Positions 7,010 through 14,234 are shown, numbered from the stretch's first letter. The stretch: DNA of 35,908 bases from Acidobacteriaceae bacterium (GCA_003131585.1 PKVW01000057.1:47505-83412), one strand, 5' to 3'. Notes: generated by a model from the sequence alone, not told the origin. Numbers and translations are program-made.

Positions 7010-7837
7010 CTAGGGCAGAAAAGCCTTCATACAAGACAAACTGCCGCCGGACTTCTCGAACTCTGACGTGTCGACGATGACGGGCGCAAGGGCTTCCTTG
7101 CGAAGGATGGCTTCAAGGTGCGGCGTGACGTAGGGAGTGAGATAGCGTCCGTTGGCGACGATGCCGTTGCCCATGAATTTGTGGGCTTCCTCGGCGGTGA
7201 GCTCGTGAACGCGCTTCCAGAATCCACGCAGGGTGGCGAGGGATTCGGGAGCGTAGGCGCCGGGATAGACGAGCACGGCTTCGTGGTTCAGCGGGCAAAA
7301 GCAGGTATCGAGGTGATAGCAGTAGGGGTCGACTAGATGGAGCGGGACGACCGGGATTTCCAATTTGGACATGGCATCACGAAACTTTTCGACACCAGCA
7401 CGGGTCGACCGAAAGCCGTAGCCGGCATAGATACGGGACCAGTCAGGATGCCAAAGAAGGTCGCCATGGCCTTCCAGGTGGTCGGGGCCGAGATCGACTT
7501 CGATAATCTTGAATCCGCGCTGGCGGTACCAGTCCACATAGAAAGGCACCTCGCGCTGCCTTGAAGCGTGCACCATGCGGCTGGGCACGACGAACTTGCC
7601 TAGTCCTTCGTGAAAACCTACAAAGACCTGGTTGGCGGCGAAGACCATATCTTCGAGGCCTGGCGCGGGAGCGATGGTTTCGACCTGGCAGCCGGCTTGC
7701 TCCAGGGCGGAACGCAGAGCCTGCCATTGCCGCTGGGCTTTCTCGCGATCAATCGAAGCCTTCTCTGACATGTAGGGGTTTTTCTGATCGACGACGTCGA
7801 AGTAGGCCGGTGGACACAACAGAACATGCTTTGCCAT
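7010..7837 (-). CDS. Guanidino-group hydrolase of the DDAH/arginine-dihydrolase (ArgZ-like) family
   Basis: A 275-residue pentein-fold enzyme of the amidinotransferase/dimethylargininase superfamily, closest in feel to the N-terminal arginine dihydrolase domain (ArgZ/AgrE) of cyanobacteria. It begins MAKHVLLCPPAYFDV; I use this ATG (7837) because the upstream extension does not fit the family. Key motifs are LEDMVFAANQ (Asp63, substrate guanidine contact), LEGHGDLLWH near 121-130, YHLDTCFCPL with His175, and GGSLSCMKAF with the nucleophilic Cys269. All catalytic positions are present. It should hydrolyse arginine or a methylated or related guanidine; which one cannot be told from sequence. 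It is monocistronic. Confidence 0.85.
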   Translation of the reverse strand: MAKHVLLCPPAYFDVVDQKNPYMSEKASIDREKAQRQWQALRSALEQAGCQVETIAPAPGLEDMVFAANQVFVGFHEGLGKFVVPSRMVHASRQREVPFYVDWYRQRGFKIIEVDLGPDHLEGHGDLLWHPDWSRIYAGYGFRSTRAGVEKFRDAMSKLEIPVVPLHLVDPYCYHLDTCFCPLNHEAVLVYPGAYAPESLATLRGFWKRVHELTAEEAHKFMGNGIVANGRYLTPYVTPHLEAILRKEALAPVIVDTSEFEKSGGSLSCMKAFLP

Positions 7838-7898
7838 TTCCTGAAATGGTAGCGAGGTACGAGACTTGAGGCAAGGCACGGAAGACGAAAGTTCGTCA

Positions 7899-7920
7899 CC
7901 GTGCCGATGAGTCGGCACGG
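7899..7920. repeat. Perfect 9-bp hairpin upstream of the guanidino hydrolase
   Basis: CCGTGCCGA-TGAG-TCGGCACGG is a perfect stem-loop in the gap 7838-8101. The gap also holds a second small hairpin (CAGGGA-TCGAG-TCCCTG, 8040-8056). Either may be a leader structure or a degenerate intergenic repeat; no T-run follows. No gene is supported in this gap. Confidence 0.4.
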
Positions 7921-8101
7921 AGGGACGAGACACGGGCCAGAGAGTGGGCATCGAATTCAAGGAATTGACTGGGGAGTCTTCCGCACGGTCTGGTATTGCA
8001 CATGCATGCGCCGTGGAATCTGGCCGCTCTTGCGAGTCTCAGGGATCGAGTCCCTGCGTTGCAAGTCTGAGCTTTAACAGAGCAGTCCAGCGGAGGACAC
8101 G

Positions 8102-8398
8102 ATGCTCAGCCACTGTGCGAATTCGCAATGTTCAAGACCGTTTCTTCGACTACGCCAAGGCAAGCTGTTCCTGGTGGAGTCGGAGTGTGTGGCCAAGCCG
8201 GGAGAGGTGACAGCTCCGCCTTCTCCTCATATGCGGCAACATCCCCGGCGGGTGGAGCGCTTCTGGCTGTGCGATCAGTGCGCGGAGGTTTGGACATTAG
8301 TTCACGACCGGAACCAGGGGATCGGGTTGGTGCCGTTGCCCCAGCCGCCCGCCGGCGCGAGGGTCGCAATGGCGGAGGAGTACAGAGAAACTGCGTAG
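8102..8398 (+). CDS. Small conserved protein with two Cys pairs (zinc-ribbon-like)
   Basis: A 98-residue protein with C-X4-C in the N-terminal MLSHCANSQCSRPFLRLRQG and C-X2-C in the central FWLCDQCAEVWTLVHDR, which together form a credible four-cysteine zinc site. The segments GKLFLVE and RVERFWLCDQC are the conserved cores of a short protein family I associate with acidobacteria. Function is unknown; a regulatory or nucleic-acid-binding role is a guess. A strong GGAGG lies 5-6 bases before the ATG, supporting translation. It is convergent with the IclR regulator. Confidence 0.75.
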   Translation: MLSHCANSQCSRPFLRLRQGKLFLVESECVAKPGEVTAPPSPHMRQHPRRVERFWLCDQCAEVWTLVHDRNQGIGLVPLPQPPAGARVAMAEEYRETA

Positions 8399-8425
8399 AG
8401 CCAGCGGCCGGATTCCCAGAATGGT

Positions 8426-9223
8426 CTAGGCGCCGCTGGCCCGGCGATGCGGGGCCCGGTATCCCATGCCCATGGAGATGTGGCGGGCCGCGTCCTTGAG
8501 CGCTTCGAGAATGCGTGGCATGGTTTGCGGACTTACCTGCTGCGTGGTGCCGCTCAAGCCCAGGCTGGCCTCGATGGAACCGCGCTCATCGAAAATCGGG
8601 GCGGCGACGCAGCGCGCACCCAGGTTGTTCTCTTCATCGTCGACGGCGCAGCCCTGAGTGCGCACTCGTTCCAGTTCCTTGAGCAGACGCGGTAGAGTGG
8701 TGATGGTCTTGGGCGTGCGCTTTTCCATACCGTTCTTGCGCACAATCTGCTCCAGTTGCTCCCGAGGAATATGGGCGACGATCGCCTTGCCGACGCTGGT
8801 AGCGTGCACGCGCATGCGGCGTCCGATCCAAGTGTCCATGCGGATAAAACCCTCCGGCTCGACTTTCTCGATATAGACGGCGTCAGGACCATCTAAAACG
8901 GCCAGGTGGCAGGTGAGGCCGGTCTGGTGCGTCAAGTGGCGCATGATGGGCAAGGCCACTCCGCGAACATCCAGGCCGCCCAGCGCTCCCCGGCTCAGGC
9001 TCAGGATCTTCAGCCCCACGCGGTACTTTCCGGACTCCCCGTCGCGCGTCAAGTAGCCCTGGGCCTCCAGAGTGCGCAGAATGTAACTGGCGGAACTCTT
9101 TGGAATGTTGAGTTTACGGCTGATTTCGGCATTGCTTAAGCCCTCGGACGCTTGGGCGACAGCTTCCAGCATGGCCAAAGCGCGTTCGACGGCGGCGGAT
9201 GGAGAATCGGGCGTAGCAGGCAC
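8426..9223 (-). CDS. IclR-family transcriptional regulator
   Basis: A 265-residue regulator. The N-terminal winged HTH lies at about residues 12-75 (GLSNAEISRKLNIPKSSASY recognition region, then GKYRVGLKIL). The C-terminal IclR effector domain spans about 85-255, with HATSVGKAIVAHIP, DDEENNLGARCVAAPIFDER and SIEASLGLSG landmarks. The GTG start at 9223 gives a family-like N-terminus. It is transcribed divergently from aceA across a 180-base gap holding two identical-geometry palindromes. It is therefore the likely local regulator of isocitrate lyase, as IclR is for the glyoxylate operon in enterics. The effector is unknown. Confidence 0.92.
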   Translation of the reverse strand: MPATPDSPSAAVERALAMLEAVAQASEGLSNAEISRKLNIPKSSASYILRTLEAQGYLTRDGESGKYRVGLKILSLSRGALGGLDVRGVALPIMRHLTHQTGLTCHLAVLDGPDAVYIEKVEPEGFIRMDTWIGRRMRVHATSVGKAIVAHIPREQLEQIVRKNGMEKRTPKTITTLPRLLKELERVRTQGCAVDDEENNLGARCVAAPIFDERGSIEASLGLSGTTQQVSPQTMPRILEALKDAARHISMGMGYRAPHRRASGA

Positions 9224-9267
9224 GGTCGGACTCTATGGTACCAAACATGGCCAATAAAATGAATATA

Positions 9268-9285
9268 TGTTCGCCCTATTGAACA
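9268..9285. promoter_or_regulatory. Operator 1 in the iclR-aceA gap
   Basis: TGTTC-(8 bases)-GAACA, an imperfect dyad ending 6 bases upstream of the proposed aceA -35 box. Operator 2 has the same arms and the same 8-base spacing 73 bases away, about seven helical turns. Confidence 0.6.
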
Positions 9286-9291
9286 GCAGGC

Positions 9292-9320
9292 TTGACCGGG
9301 CATGGAAACTGACATACGCT
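9292..9320 (+). promoter_or_regulatory. Putative aceA promoter
   Basis: TTGACC (9292-9297), a 17-base spacer and TACGCT (9315-9320). It lies exactly between the two operators, so transcription would begin near 9327 and run through operator 2. Confidence 0.45.
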
Positions 9321-9340
9321 TCGCCAGTATGATGAATGTG

Positions 9341-9358
9341 TGTTCGGTATATTGAACA
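9341..9358. promoter_or_regulatory. Operator 2 in the iclR-aceA gap
   Basis: TGTTC-GGTATATT-GAACA, with the same arm sequence and spacing as operator 1. It lies downstream of the predicted start site, the position expected for a repression site. Confidence 0.6.
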
Positions 9359-9361
9359 TAC

Positions 9362-9391
9362 AATTTGTGAGCCCAGAATTTGTGAGCCCAG
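9362..9391 (+). repeat. 15-base tandem duplication before aceA
   Basis: AATTTGTGAGCCCAG occurs twice in direct succession (9362-9376, 9377-9391). The second copy runs into the AGGAG ribosome site of aceA. Confidence 0.8.
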
Positions 9392-9403
9392 GAGAATACG
9401 CGA

Positions 9404-10879
9404 ATGCCCGCCAAGGAAAACGGAACCAGGAACGCGACCCAACAACATTCTCCCTCCCCCTCAATGAGCGAAGAAGAGAAGCGCGCAAAGAACGCACTGG
9501 CGCAGGATTGCCTGAACTACGAGTGGGCAAATAACCCGCGATGGAAGGGAATAGAGCGTCCCTACGCGGCCGAGGATGCGCTGCGTCTGCGCGGTTCAGT
9601 TCAGATTGAGCACACGCTGGCACGCCAGGGGGCGGAGCGGCTGTGGGAACTTCTGCAGACCGAGCCTTACGTCAACTCGCTGGGCGCCGTGACGGGCAAT
9701 CAGGCGGTGCAGCAGGTGCAGGCGGGGTTGAAGGCGATCTACGTGAGCGGATGGCAGGTCGCGGCCGACGCCAACAATGCGGGCCAGATGTATCCCGACC
9801 AGAGCCTGTATCCGGCGGACAGCGTTCCCAATCTTTGCCGGCGCATCAACAGTGCGCTGCAGCGGGCCGACCAACTCCATCACGCGGAAGAAAAAGTTTC
9901 TTCCGTGCAAACCTGGTTTGCGCCACTTGTGGCCGATGCGGAAGCTGGGTTTGGCGGCACACTGAATGCGTTCGAACTGATGAAGGCGATGATCGAGGCG
10001 GGTGCGGCTTGCGTGCACTTCGAGGATCAGCTTTCGTCGGCGAAGAAGTGCGGACACCTTGGCGGCAAGGTGCTGGTTTCAACCACCGAAGCCGTGCAGA
10101 AACTAGTAGCGGCACGGCTGGCCGCCGATGTCATGGGCGTACCGACATTGGTGATGGCGCGGACCGACGCCAACAGCGCGCATCTGCTGACCAGCGACAT
10201 CGACGCGCGGGACCGCGAGTTTTGCACCGGCGAACGCACCGCGGAAGGCTTCTTCCGCATCCGGGGCGGGATCGAGTCTGCAATCGCGCGCGGCCTGGCC
10301 TACGCGCCTTACGCGGACCTGCTCTGGTGCGAAACTTCGGAGCCCAATCTGGAAGAGGCCCGGCGCTTCGCCGAAGCGATACACGCTCGCTATCCCGAGA
10401 AGATGCTGGCCTACAACTGCTCGCCCAGTTTCAATTGGCGCAAGAAGCTCGACGAGGAAACAATCGCCCGCTTTCAGACGGAACTGGCCGGCATGGGATA
10501 CAAGTTTCAGTTCGTGACCCTGGCGGGATTTCATGCGCTGAACCTGAGCATGTTCGAACTGGCGCGGCATTACAAAGAAACGGGGATGGCCGCTTACTCG
10601 GCATTGCAGGAGAAGGAATTCGCCAGCGAACGCGAGCATGGATACCAGGCGGCGAAGCATCAGCGTTTCGTCGGCACGGGATATTTCGATCGGGTGCAGC
10701 AGGTGATAAGCGGTGGACTGACGTCGACCATGGCCCTGGCCGAATCCACGGAGGCGGAGCAGTTTTCGGCGGGTGAGACTCCGGCTGCGCGGCCGCAACG
10801 CAAGCCCAAAGCAGTCACTCCGGAGCAGCCGTTTCCGGATATGCCTCAGGAGGAAATGCTGCAGCCGTCGGGAGATTAG
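9404..10879 (+). CDS. aceA: Isocitrate lyase
   Basis: A 491-residue isocitrate lyase that splits isocitrate into glyoxylate and succinate, the entry to the glyoxylate shunt. The active-site signature KKCGHLGGK is present, with the catalytic Cys at 216 and His at 218. Other landmarks are [10 protein letters not shown] near 115-124, VHFEDQL at about 204-210, MARTDANSA, and [11 protein letters not shown]. The ends are extended relative to E. coli AceA: about 20 residues at the front (a second Met at 21 is a possible start) and a Pro/Glu-rich tail of about 45 residues. No malate synthase is adjacent. Acetate or acetyl-CoA from aromatic or fatty-acid breakdown would need this enzyme. Regulation is probably by the divergent IclR protein. 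Confidence 0.97.
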   Translation: MPAKENGTRNATQQHSPSPSMSEEEKRAKNALAQDCLNYEWANNPRWKGIERPYAAEDALRLRGSVQIEHTLARQGAERLWELLQTEPYVNSLGAVTGNQAVQQVQAGLKAIYVSGWQVAADANNAGQMYPDQSLYPADSVPNLCRRINSALQRADQLHHAEEKVSSVQTWFAPLVADAEAGFGGTLNAFELMKAMIEAGAACVHFEDQLSSAKKCGHLGGKVLVSTTEAVQKLVAARLAADVMGVPTLVMARTDANSAHLLTSDIDARDREFCTGERTAEGFFRIRGGIESAIARGLAYAPYADLLWCETSEPNLEEARRFAEAIHARYPEKMLAYNCSPSFNWRKKLDEETIARFQTELAGMGYKFQFVTLAGFHALNLSMFELARHYKETGMAAYSALQEKEFASEREHGYQAAKHQRFVGTGYFDRVQQVISGGLTSTMALAESTEAEQFSAGETPAARPQRKPKAVTPEQPFPDMPQEEMLQPSGD

Positions 10880-10917
10880 CATCGCATCAGGCCGACAGCC
10901 TGTAGCGGCGAGGCTGA

Positions 10918-10938
10918 GCAGAATCGTTCTGCTATAAT
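10918..10938 (+). promoter_or_regulatory. Extended -10 promoter of tRNA-Leu with overlapping dyad
   Basis: TGCTATAAT (extended -10; TATAAT at 10933-10938) lies 33 bases before the tRNA. Directly upstream, GCAGAA-TCG-TTCTGC (10918-10932) is a perfect inverted repeat that overlaps the extended -10. The dyad may be the end of the aceA transcript or an operator. No clear -35 is visible. Confidence 0.55.
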
Positions 10939-10970
10939 CAAAGCGCCTTCGGGGTGTTGTTCACATCCGT

Positions 10971-11055
10971 GCGGAAGTGGTGGAACTGGCAGACACACCA
11001 TCTTGAGGGGGTGGCGCCGAAAGGCGTGGGGGTTCAAATCCCCCCTTCCGCACCA
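10971..11055 (+). tRNA. tRNA-Leu (anticodon GAG)
   Basis: A complete 85-base class II tRNA. The acceptor stem GCGGAAG pairs with CTTCCGC. The anticodon stem CCATC/GGTGG encloses loop TTGAGGG, giving anticodon GAG (Leu, CUC/CUU). A long variable arm (CGCC-GAAA-GGCG) and the T arm GGGGG-TTCAAAT-CCCCC follow. CCA is encoded. The alternative anticodon TGA would break the anticodon stem. Confidence 0.95.
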
Positions 11056-11093
11056 TTGCACTCATTCTGAACGATTTAGGACCTCTCGACTCC

Positions 11094-11426
11094 ATGATCA
11101 TCCTTGTCACCATCATCCACGTGATCGTTTGTCTGTTTCTGACTGTGGTTGTTCTGTTGCAAAGCGGTAAAGCCGGAGACATCTCGGCGGCCTTCGGCGG
11201 ACAGGGCAGTCAGGCGGCGTTTGGCCCGCGCGGCGCAGCCACGGCGCTCTCCAAAGCGACGACCATTTCGGCCGTTCTGTTCATGCTAACGTCGGTGACG
11301 CTCTCCATCTACTCCATCCGGCACAGTGGGCCAAGCTCCGTGTTGCAGGGAGTGAAATCGGCGCCTGTCAAGACGCAACCGGCAGCGCCAGCGCCAATCC
11401 CGGCCAATCCGTCGGTGCCGAAGTAG
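11094..11426 (+). CDS. secG: Preprotein translocase subunit SecG
   Basis: A 110-residue inner-membrane subunit of the SecYEG channel. It has two membrane spans (about residues 2-21 and 55-75) flanking the conserved cytoplasmic loop (VVVLLQSGKAGDISAAFGGQ then GSQAAFG). An Ala/Pro-rich tail of about 30 residues follows, common outside enterics. It starts 38 bases after the tRNA-Leu(GAG) CCA and is probably read from the same promoter. In E. coli, secG also neighbours the GAG leucine tRNA (leuU), but there the tRNA follows secG. Confidence 0.95.
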   Translation: MIILVTIIHVIVCLFLTVVVLLQSGKAGDISAAFGGQGSQAAFGPRGAATALSKATTISAVLFMLTSVTLSIYSIRHSGPSSVLQGVKSAPVKTQPAAPAPIPANPSVPK

Positions 11427-11582
11427 AACTTCCATCCCAATCGCGGTCGTAAGAACAAACGAAAGAGCTTTGCCGCTGCAATCTTCCGCTAGCAGCCTAC
11501 TTGGGGGCTTGCCGTAATTGTGTTTCCCTGATGCGGGTGCTAACATCGGATTATCGGCACTTATGGCCGGGAGGTCTCTGTT

Positions 11583-11903
11583 ATGTCGGATCGCGAGAAC
11601 AATAGTAGCAACAGTCTTGTGTGGTTCGTGGCCGGGTTGGGTCTGGGGGCGTTGGCGGGCGTTCTCTACGCGCCAAAGTCGGGTAGCGAGACGCGGGACG
11701 CCCTCCGCGCTCAAGCCGAAGAAGGACGCGACTACGTGCGCGGCCGCGCGCGCGAAGCCCGCGAGCAGGCTTCGGAGTGGGTAGACCGCGGCCGCGAAGT
11801 CGTGAATCAGCAGAAGGATCAGTTCCGCGCCGCCTACGAGGCTGGCCGGCAGGCCTATCAAGAGGCGACAACGGAGACGACCGGAGCACCCAAGAACCTG
11901 TAA
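11583..11903 (+). CDS. YtxH domain protein
   Basis: A 106-residue protein with a glycine-rich N-terminal membrane segment (WFVAGLGLGALAGVLYAPKS, residues about 14-33), the hallmark of YtxH-type general stress proteins. A long, highly charged amphipathic helix with repeated Arg/Glu/Ala/Gln follows. Related proteins are envelope-associated and stress-linked, with no known enzymatic role. The ATG is preceded by GGGAGG. It lies just upstream of a similar membrane-plus-coiled-coil gene and may be cotranscribed with it. The 156-base gap after secG shows no gene. Confidence 0.85.
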   Translation: MSDRENNSSNSLVWFVAGLGLGALAGVLYAPKSGSETRDALRAQAEEGRDYVRGRAREAREQASEWVDRGREVVNQQKDQFRAAYEAGRQAYQEATTETTGAPKNL

Positions 11904-11945
11904 ACCGCCTGGAGCCGGCGGGTCGGCGGCAGAGTTTTGGACGTT

Positions 11946-11977
11946 GGCAGGTTTGGACAACGGCAGGTTTGGACAAC
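11946..11977 (+). repeat. 16-base tandem duplication
   Basis: GGCAGGTTTGGACAAC occurs twice in succession (11946-11961 and 11962-11977), just before the ribosome site of the next gene. Confidence 0.8.
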
Positions 11978-11997
11978 GGCTCAGGAGAGCGCTCTAT

Positions 11998-12519
11998 ATG
12001 GAAAACCTCACTCCACTATTCATCGCCCTGACCGGAGCCGCGGTAGTTCTGCAGGCAGGCATTCTTGCGGCTTTGTACCTGGCCATGCGCAAGAGCAGCG
12101 CCCGCATGGAGGCGCTGGCCGTCGAAGTCAAAACCAAGGCTATGCCCGCGCTGGAGACGGCACAGGCCATGCTTGCCGAACTGCGCCCCAAGCTCACGGT
12201 GATTGCCGACAATCTGTCGGAGGCGACATACTCGGTGCGCTCGCAGGTAGAACGCATGGATGCCACGGTGAATGACGTAGTCGATCGCGCCCGCCTGCAA
12301 ATCATTCGCGCCGATGAGCTCCTCAGCCGCACGCTCGATCGAGTGGAAGAGACTTCCGATATTGTGCATCGGACCGTGGTTTCGCCGGTGCGCCAATTCT
12401 CCGGCCTGATTCAGGGCGTTACGGCTGGCATCGAGTTCCTGGTCGGTGGCCGCGGCCGCCGAAACGGCGGCAGCCGCGAAACGCGGCGGCCTGTGCCGCA
12501 GGACGAGATGTTCATCTAA
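11998..12519 (+). CDS. DUF948-like membrane-anchored coiled-coil protein
   Basis: A 173-residue protein with one N-terminal membrane span (about residues 4-26, TPLFIALTGAAVVLQAGILA) followed by a long helical region (about 30-140). Its heptad-like pattern (LRPKLTVIADNLSEATYSVR, QVERMDATVNDVVDRARLQI) resembles the DUF948/apolipophorin-type fold. The tail is Gly/Arg-rich and ends DEMFI. I choose ATG 11998, which has AGGAG about 11 bases upstream; the earlier ATG at 11944 would translate the tandem repeat. It probably works at the envelope with the YtxH protein. The last codons lie inside the first unit of the 35-base tandem repeat. Confidence 0.75.
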   Translation: MENLTPLFIALTGAAVVLQAGILAALYLAMRKSSARMEALAVEVKTKAMPALETAQAMLAELRPKLTVIADNLSEATYSVRSQVERMDATVNDVVDRARLQIIRADELLSRTLDRVEETSDIVHRTVVSPVRQFSGLIQGVTAGIEFLVGGRGRRNGGSRETRRPVPQDEMFI

Positions 12520-12606
12520 CGCGATCTCATAAAGTTGACGAGATGTTCGTCTAACGCGATCTCATACACTTGACGAGATGTTCATCGGAAGCTATCTCTT
12601 AAACTT
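12502..12606 (+). repeat. Three tandem 35-base repeats spanning a gene end
   Basis: Units are 12502-12536, 12537-12571 and 12572-12606, each beginning GACGAGATGTTC(A/G)TC. Units 1 and 2 are nearly identical; unit 3 diverges in its middle. Unit 1 encodes the last residues and TAA of the DUF948-like protein, so the array copies a gene terminus into the intergenic region. AGATG-TT-CATCT inside the unit is a small dyad. Confidence 0.85.
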
Positions 12607-12673
12607 GTTTTGGGAAGGGCACGGCTTCAGCCGTGCCGCTCAAAGCCAAGAAAGACGTGGGCTTTAGCCCCTG
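12591..12673 (+). repeat. Dispersed two-hairpin repeat, copy A
   Basis: This element matches the reverse complement of 17036-17121 over about 83 bases. It starts GCTATCTC, runs through TTTTGGGAAGGGC, and contains GGCACGGCT-TC-AGCCGTGCC (12618-12637, perfect 9-bp stem) and GGGCT-TT-AGCCC (12659-12670). The paired hairpins resemble a REP/BIME-type intergenic element. Apart from the repeats, 12520-12737 holds no gene. Confidence 0.8.
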
Positions 12674-12737
12674 AGCTAGCCGACGAGTTAGCTGGTTCAT
12701 CATCTGCTTGAGTCATCCGGCAGACGACACTATTCCC

Positions 12738-13160
12738 ATGCGCTATCTGGTTCGAGCCCGCGTCAAACCCGGCCGCGAAGGCGATCTGCTTCAAGCCATT
12801 GAGGACCAAACCCTCGGGCAAGGCTCCGTTGCCGAGGGCGAATATCGGCGCAACATGAGCGAAGCGCGGCTCGGCGCCGACCAGACCGTGCGCTGGGTGG
12901 AAGTCTGCTACTGTCCAACGCCGCTGCAGGAAGAACGGTCTTATTGGGAAGAATACTTTGACCTAACGCGGGTGCAGGATGCTCACGACCGCCGCAAGTG
13001 CCGCGACGAGAACGGGAGCGAGCCTTGGGCGTGTGGCGACTGCGATTGCACCGCGAGGCTGGAGCAGAAGTTGAAGGCGGTTGGCGCGGAGTTTGTCCAA
13101 TCCCACGGCGGGAAAAAGCAAGAGGATCCGCCACCCGGGCAACCGTCAGGCTGTGACTAG
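12738..13160 (+). CDS. Conserved cysteine-rich hypothetical protein
   Basis: A 140-residue soluble protein starting MRYLVRARVKPGREGDLLQA. The N-terminal 60-70 residues have the pattern of a small ferredoxin-like alpha/beta (dimeric barrel) domain. The second half has WVEVCYCPTPLQEERSYWEE and then the cluster CRDENGSEPWACGDCDCT, with four Cys in 18 residues plus two earlier ones, suggesting metal binding or thiol chemistry. I have the impression of a conserved acidobacterial family but know no function. The ATG at 12738 fits better than the upstream 12708 start. Its 3' end overlaps the convergent PIN-like gene by 15 bases. Confidence 0.72.
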   Translation: MRYLVRARVKPGREGDLLQAIEDQTLGQGSVAEGEYRRNMSEARLGADQTVRWVEVCYCPTPLQEERSYWEEYFDLTRVQDAHDRRKCRDENGSEPWACGDCDCTARLEQKLKAVGAEFVQSHGGKKQEDPPPGQPSGCD

Positions 13161-14063
13161 GAAGCTCTGGCAAAAGTCGTCGTAGGACAGAATTTTCGTA
13201 TCCAGACCCGCAACGGAGGCAACCTCACGTAGGCACTTCTCCTGTGCACCATTCTTTTCCGCTGTAACGAACCAATCGCAGTAAGGCAGATACACACTCA
13301 TAAACAGGTCGTTGCTGCCCGCATTCAACTTTTTTCCCACAACATGATCCCGCACTGCATTGTTGTACCACGGTATGAACATCGCATAGACAAGCGCACG
13401 GAATGGCGGACAGACGCGCATGAACTCCCCGATAGTTGCTTCGTCGGTCCCAGTCTTAGCGACGTGGTCATAAAACCGCTGGCCCACAGCCCATACTGAA
13501 CTGCCCTTTGCGTTCTCTAGCCGAGAAATAGCGAGACGAAAAGCGGCGGGTGGTTCCTCACCGTGCTCCTCAAATACCGCTTGAATCTTCGGACGAAGCG
13601 AAACACGTTGTCGCTCATTCTCCCGCCTGCCGATGTTCCTCCGCTCGCGTTGGAATTCCCGCTGATCCTTCGAGTCTTGCTCATCAGCAAAGAACTCGGG
13701 ATTGCGGATTGCCCTCTCGCAATCTGACCATCTGACGTTCACGGTCTTCCAGTCAAAGGCTGCGGGTTTGTTGGAATGACCCAACACCAATTGCTCTATC
13801 AATAGGTTAGTAGGAAGAAGGCACTCGTTTGGGCCGTTCTGGAGGCGTCGGCAACTGGTGAAAAGCTCCTCGCGCTTCGGGTCACTGCTGGCAGACAACT
13901 CCTCTACACTCAACCCTGCGAAACGGAACCACAGTTCCGAGTTTATCTTTGTGAGTATCGGCTCAGCGCGAAGGCCGTCATCAACCAACCGATTGTGGGC
14001 GCTTGTGTCAAACGTAACAATAGGGAAATCACCGATCATAAAACTGTCCTCATCTTCGCTCAT
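13146..14063 (-). CDS. Orphan PIN-like domain protein
   Basis: A 305-residue protein with PIN-nuclease-like acidic positions at both ends of the fold: IVTFDTSAHNRLVDD at about residues 14-28, and NDLFMSVYLPYCDWFVTAEK near 250-270. The latter has the Asp-x(9-11)-Asp spacing and the FVT(A/S)D/E-like strand expected for PIN active sites. A long basic/acidic helical insertion (QREFQRERRNIGRRENERQR) sits in the middle. It is larger than VapC toxins and has no adjacent antitoxin, so a simple toxin role is unlikely; RNA processing or defence is possible. It is visibly less GC-rich than its neighbours, which suggests acquisition. Confidence is good that it is a gene, moderate for the fold. Confidence 0.7.
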   Translation of the reverse strand: MSEDEDSFMIGDFPIVTFDTSAHNRLVDDGLRAEPILTKINSELWFRFAGLSVEELSASSDPKREELFTSCRRLQNGPNECLLPTNLLIEQLVLGHSNKPAAFDWKTVNVRWSDCERAIRNPEFFADEQDSKDQREFQRERRNIGRRENERQRVSLRPKIQAVFEEHGEEPPAAFRLAISRLENAKGSSVWAVGQRFYDHVAKTGTDEATIGEFMRVCPPFRALVYAMFIPWYNNAVRDHVVGKKLNAGSNDLFMSVYLPYCDWFVTAEKNGAQEKCLREVASVAGLDTKILSYDDFCQSFLVTA

Positions 14064-14126
14064 GTTACCACGCTACAATCAGAGGAAAATGCTACGTCTT
14101 GAAAGCCCTTGTCAAAGATAGAATCA

Positions 14127-14234
14127 ATGATCAACCGCATCAAGCACTGCGTCGAACGCGCAGCCCATTATCGGGATGAGGTTCTTAAAGAAATCAGCAA
14201 GCAACCGACTGCCGATACCAGCGATTCGAGTTGA
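14127..14234 (+). CDS. Possible 35-residue ORF or gene remnant
   Basis: ATG to TGA gives MINRIKHCVERAAHYRDEVL and about 15 more residues, a charged helical peptide. There is no convincing ribosome site and no known family. It could be a fragment of a decayed gene. I list it with low confidence because the codons look protein-like. Confidence 0.2.
   Translation: MINRIKHCVERAAHYRDEVLKEISKQPTADTSDSS

Noticed and set aside
8040-8056. A tRNA-like T arm (GGGATCGAGTCCC)
   Set aside because: There is no TTC in the loop and no acceptor, D or anticodon arm around it; it is only a hairpin.
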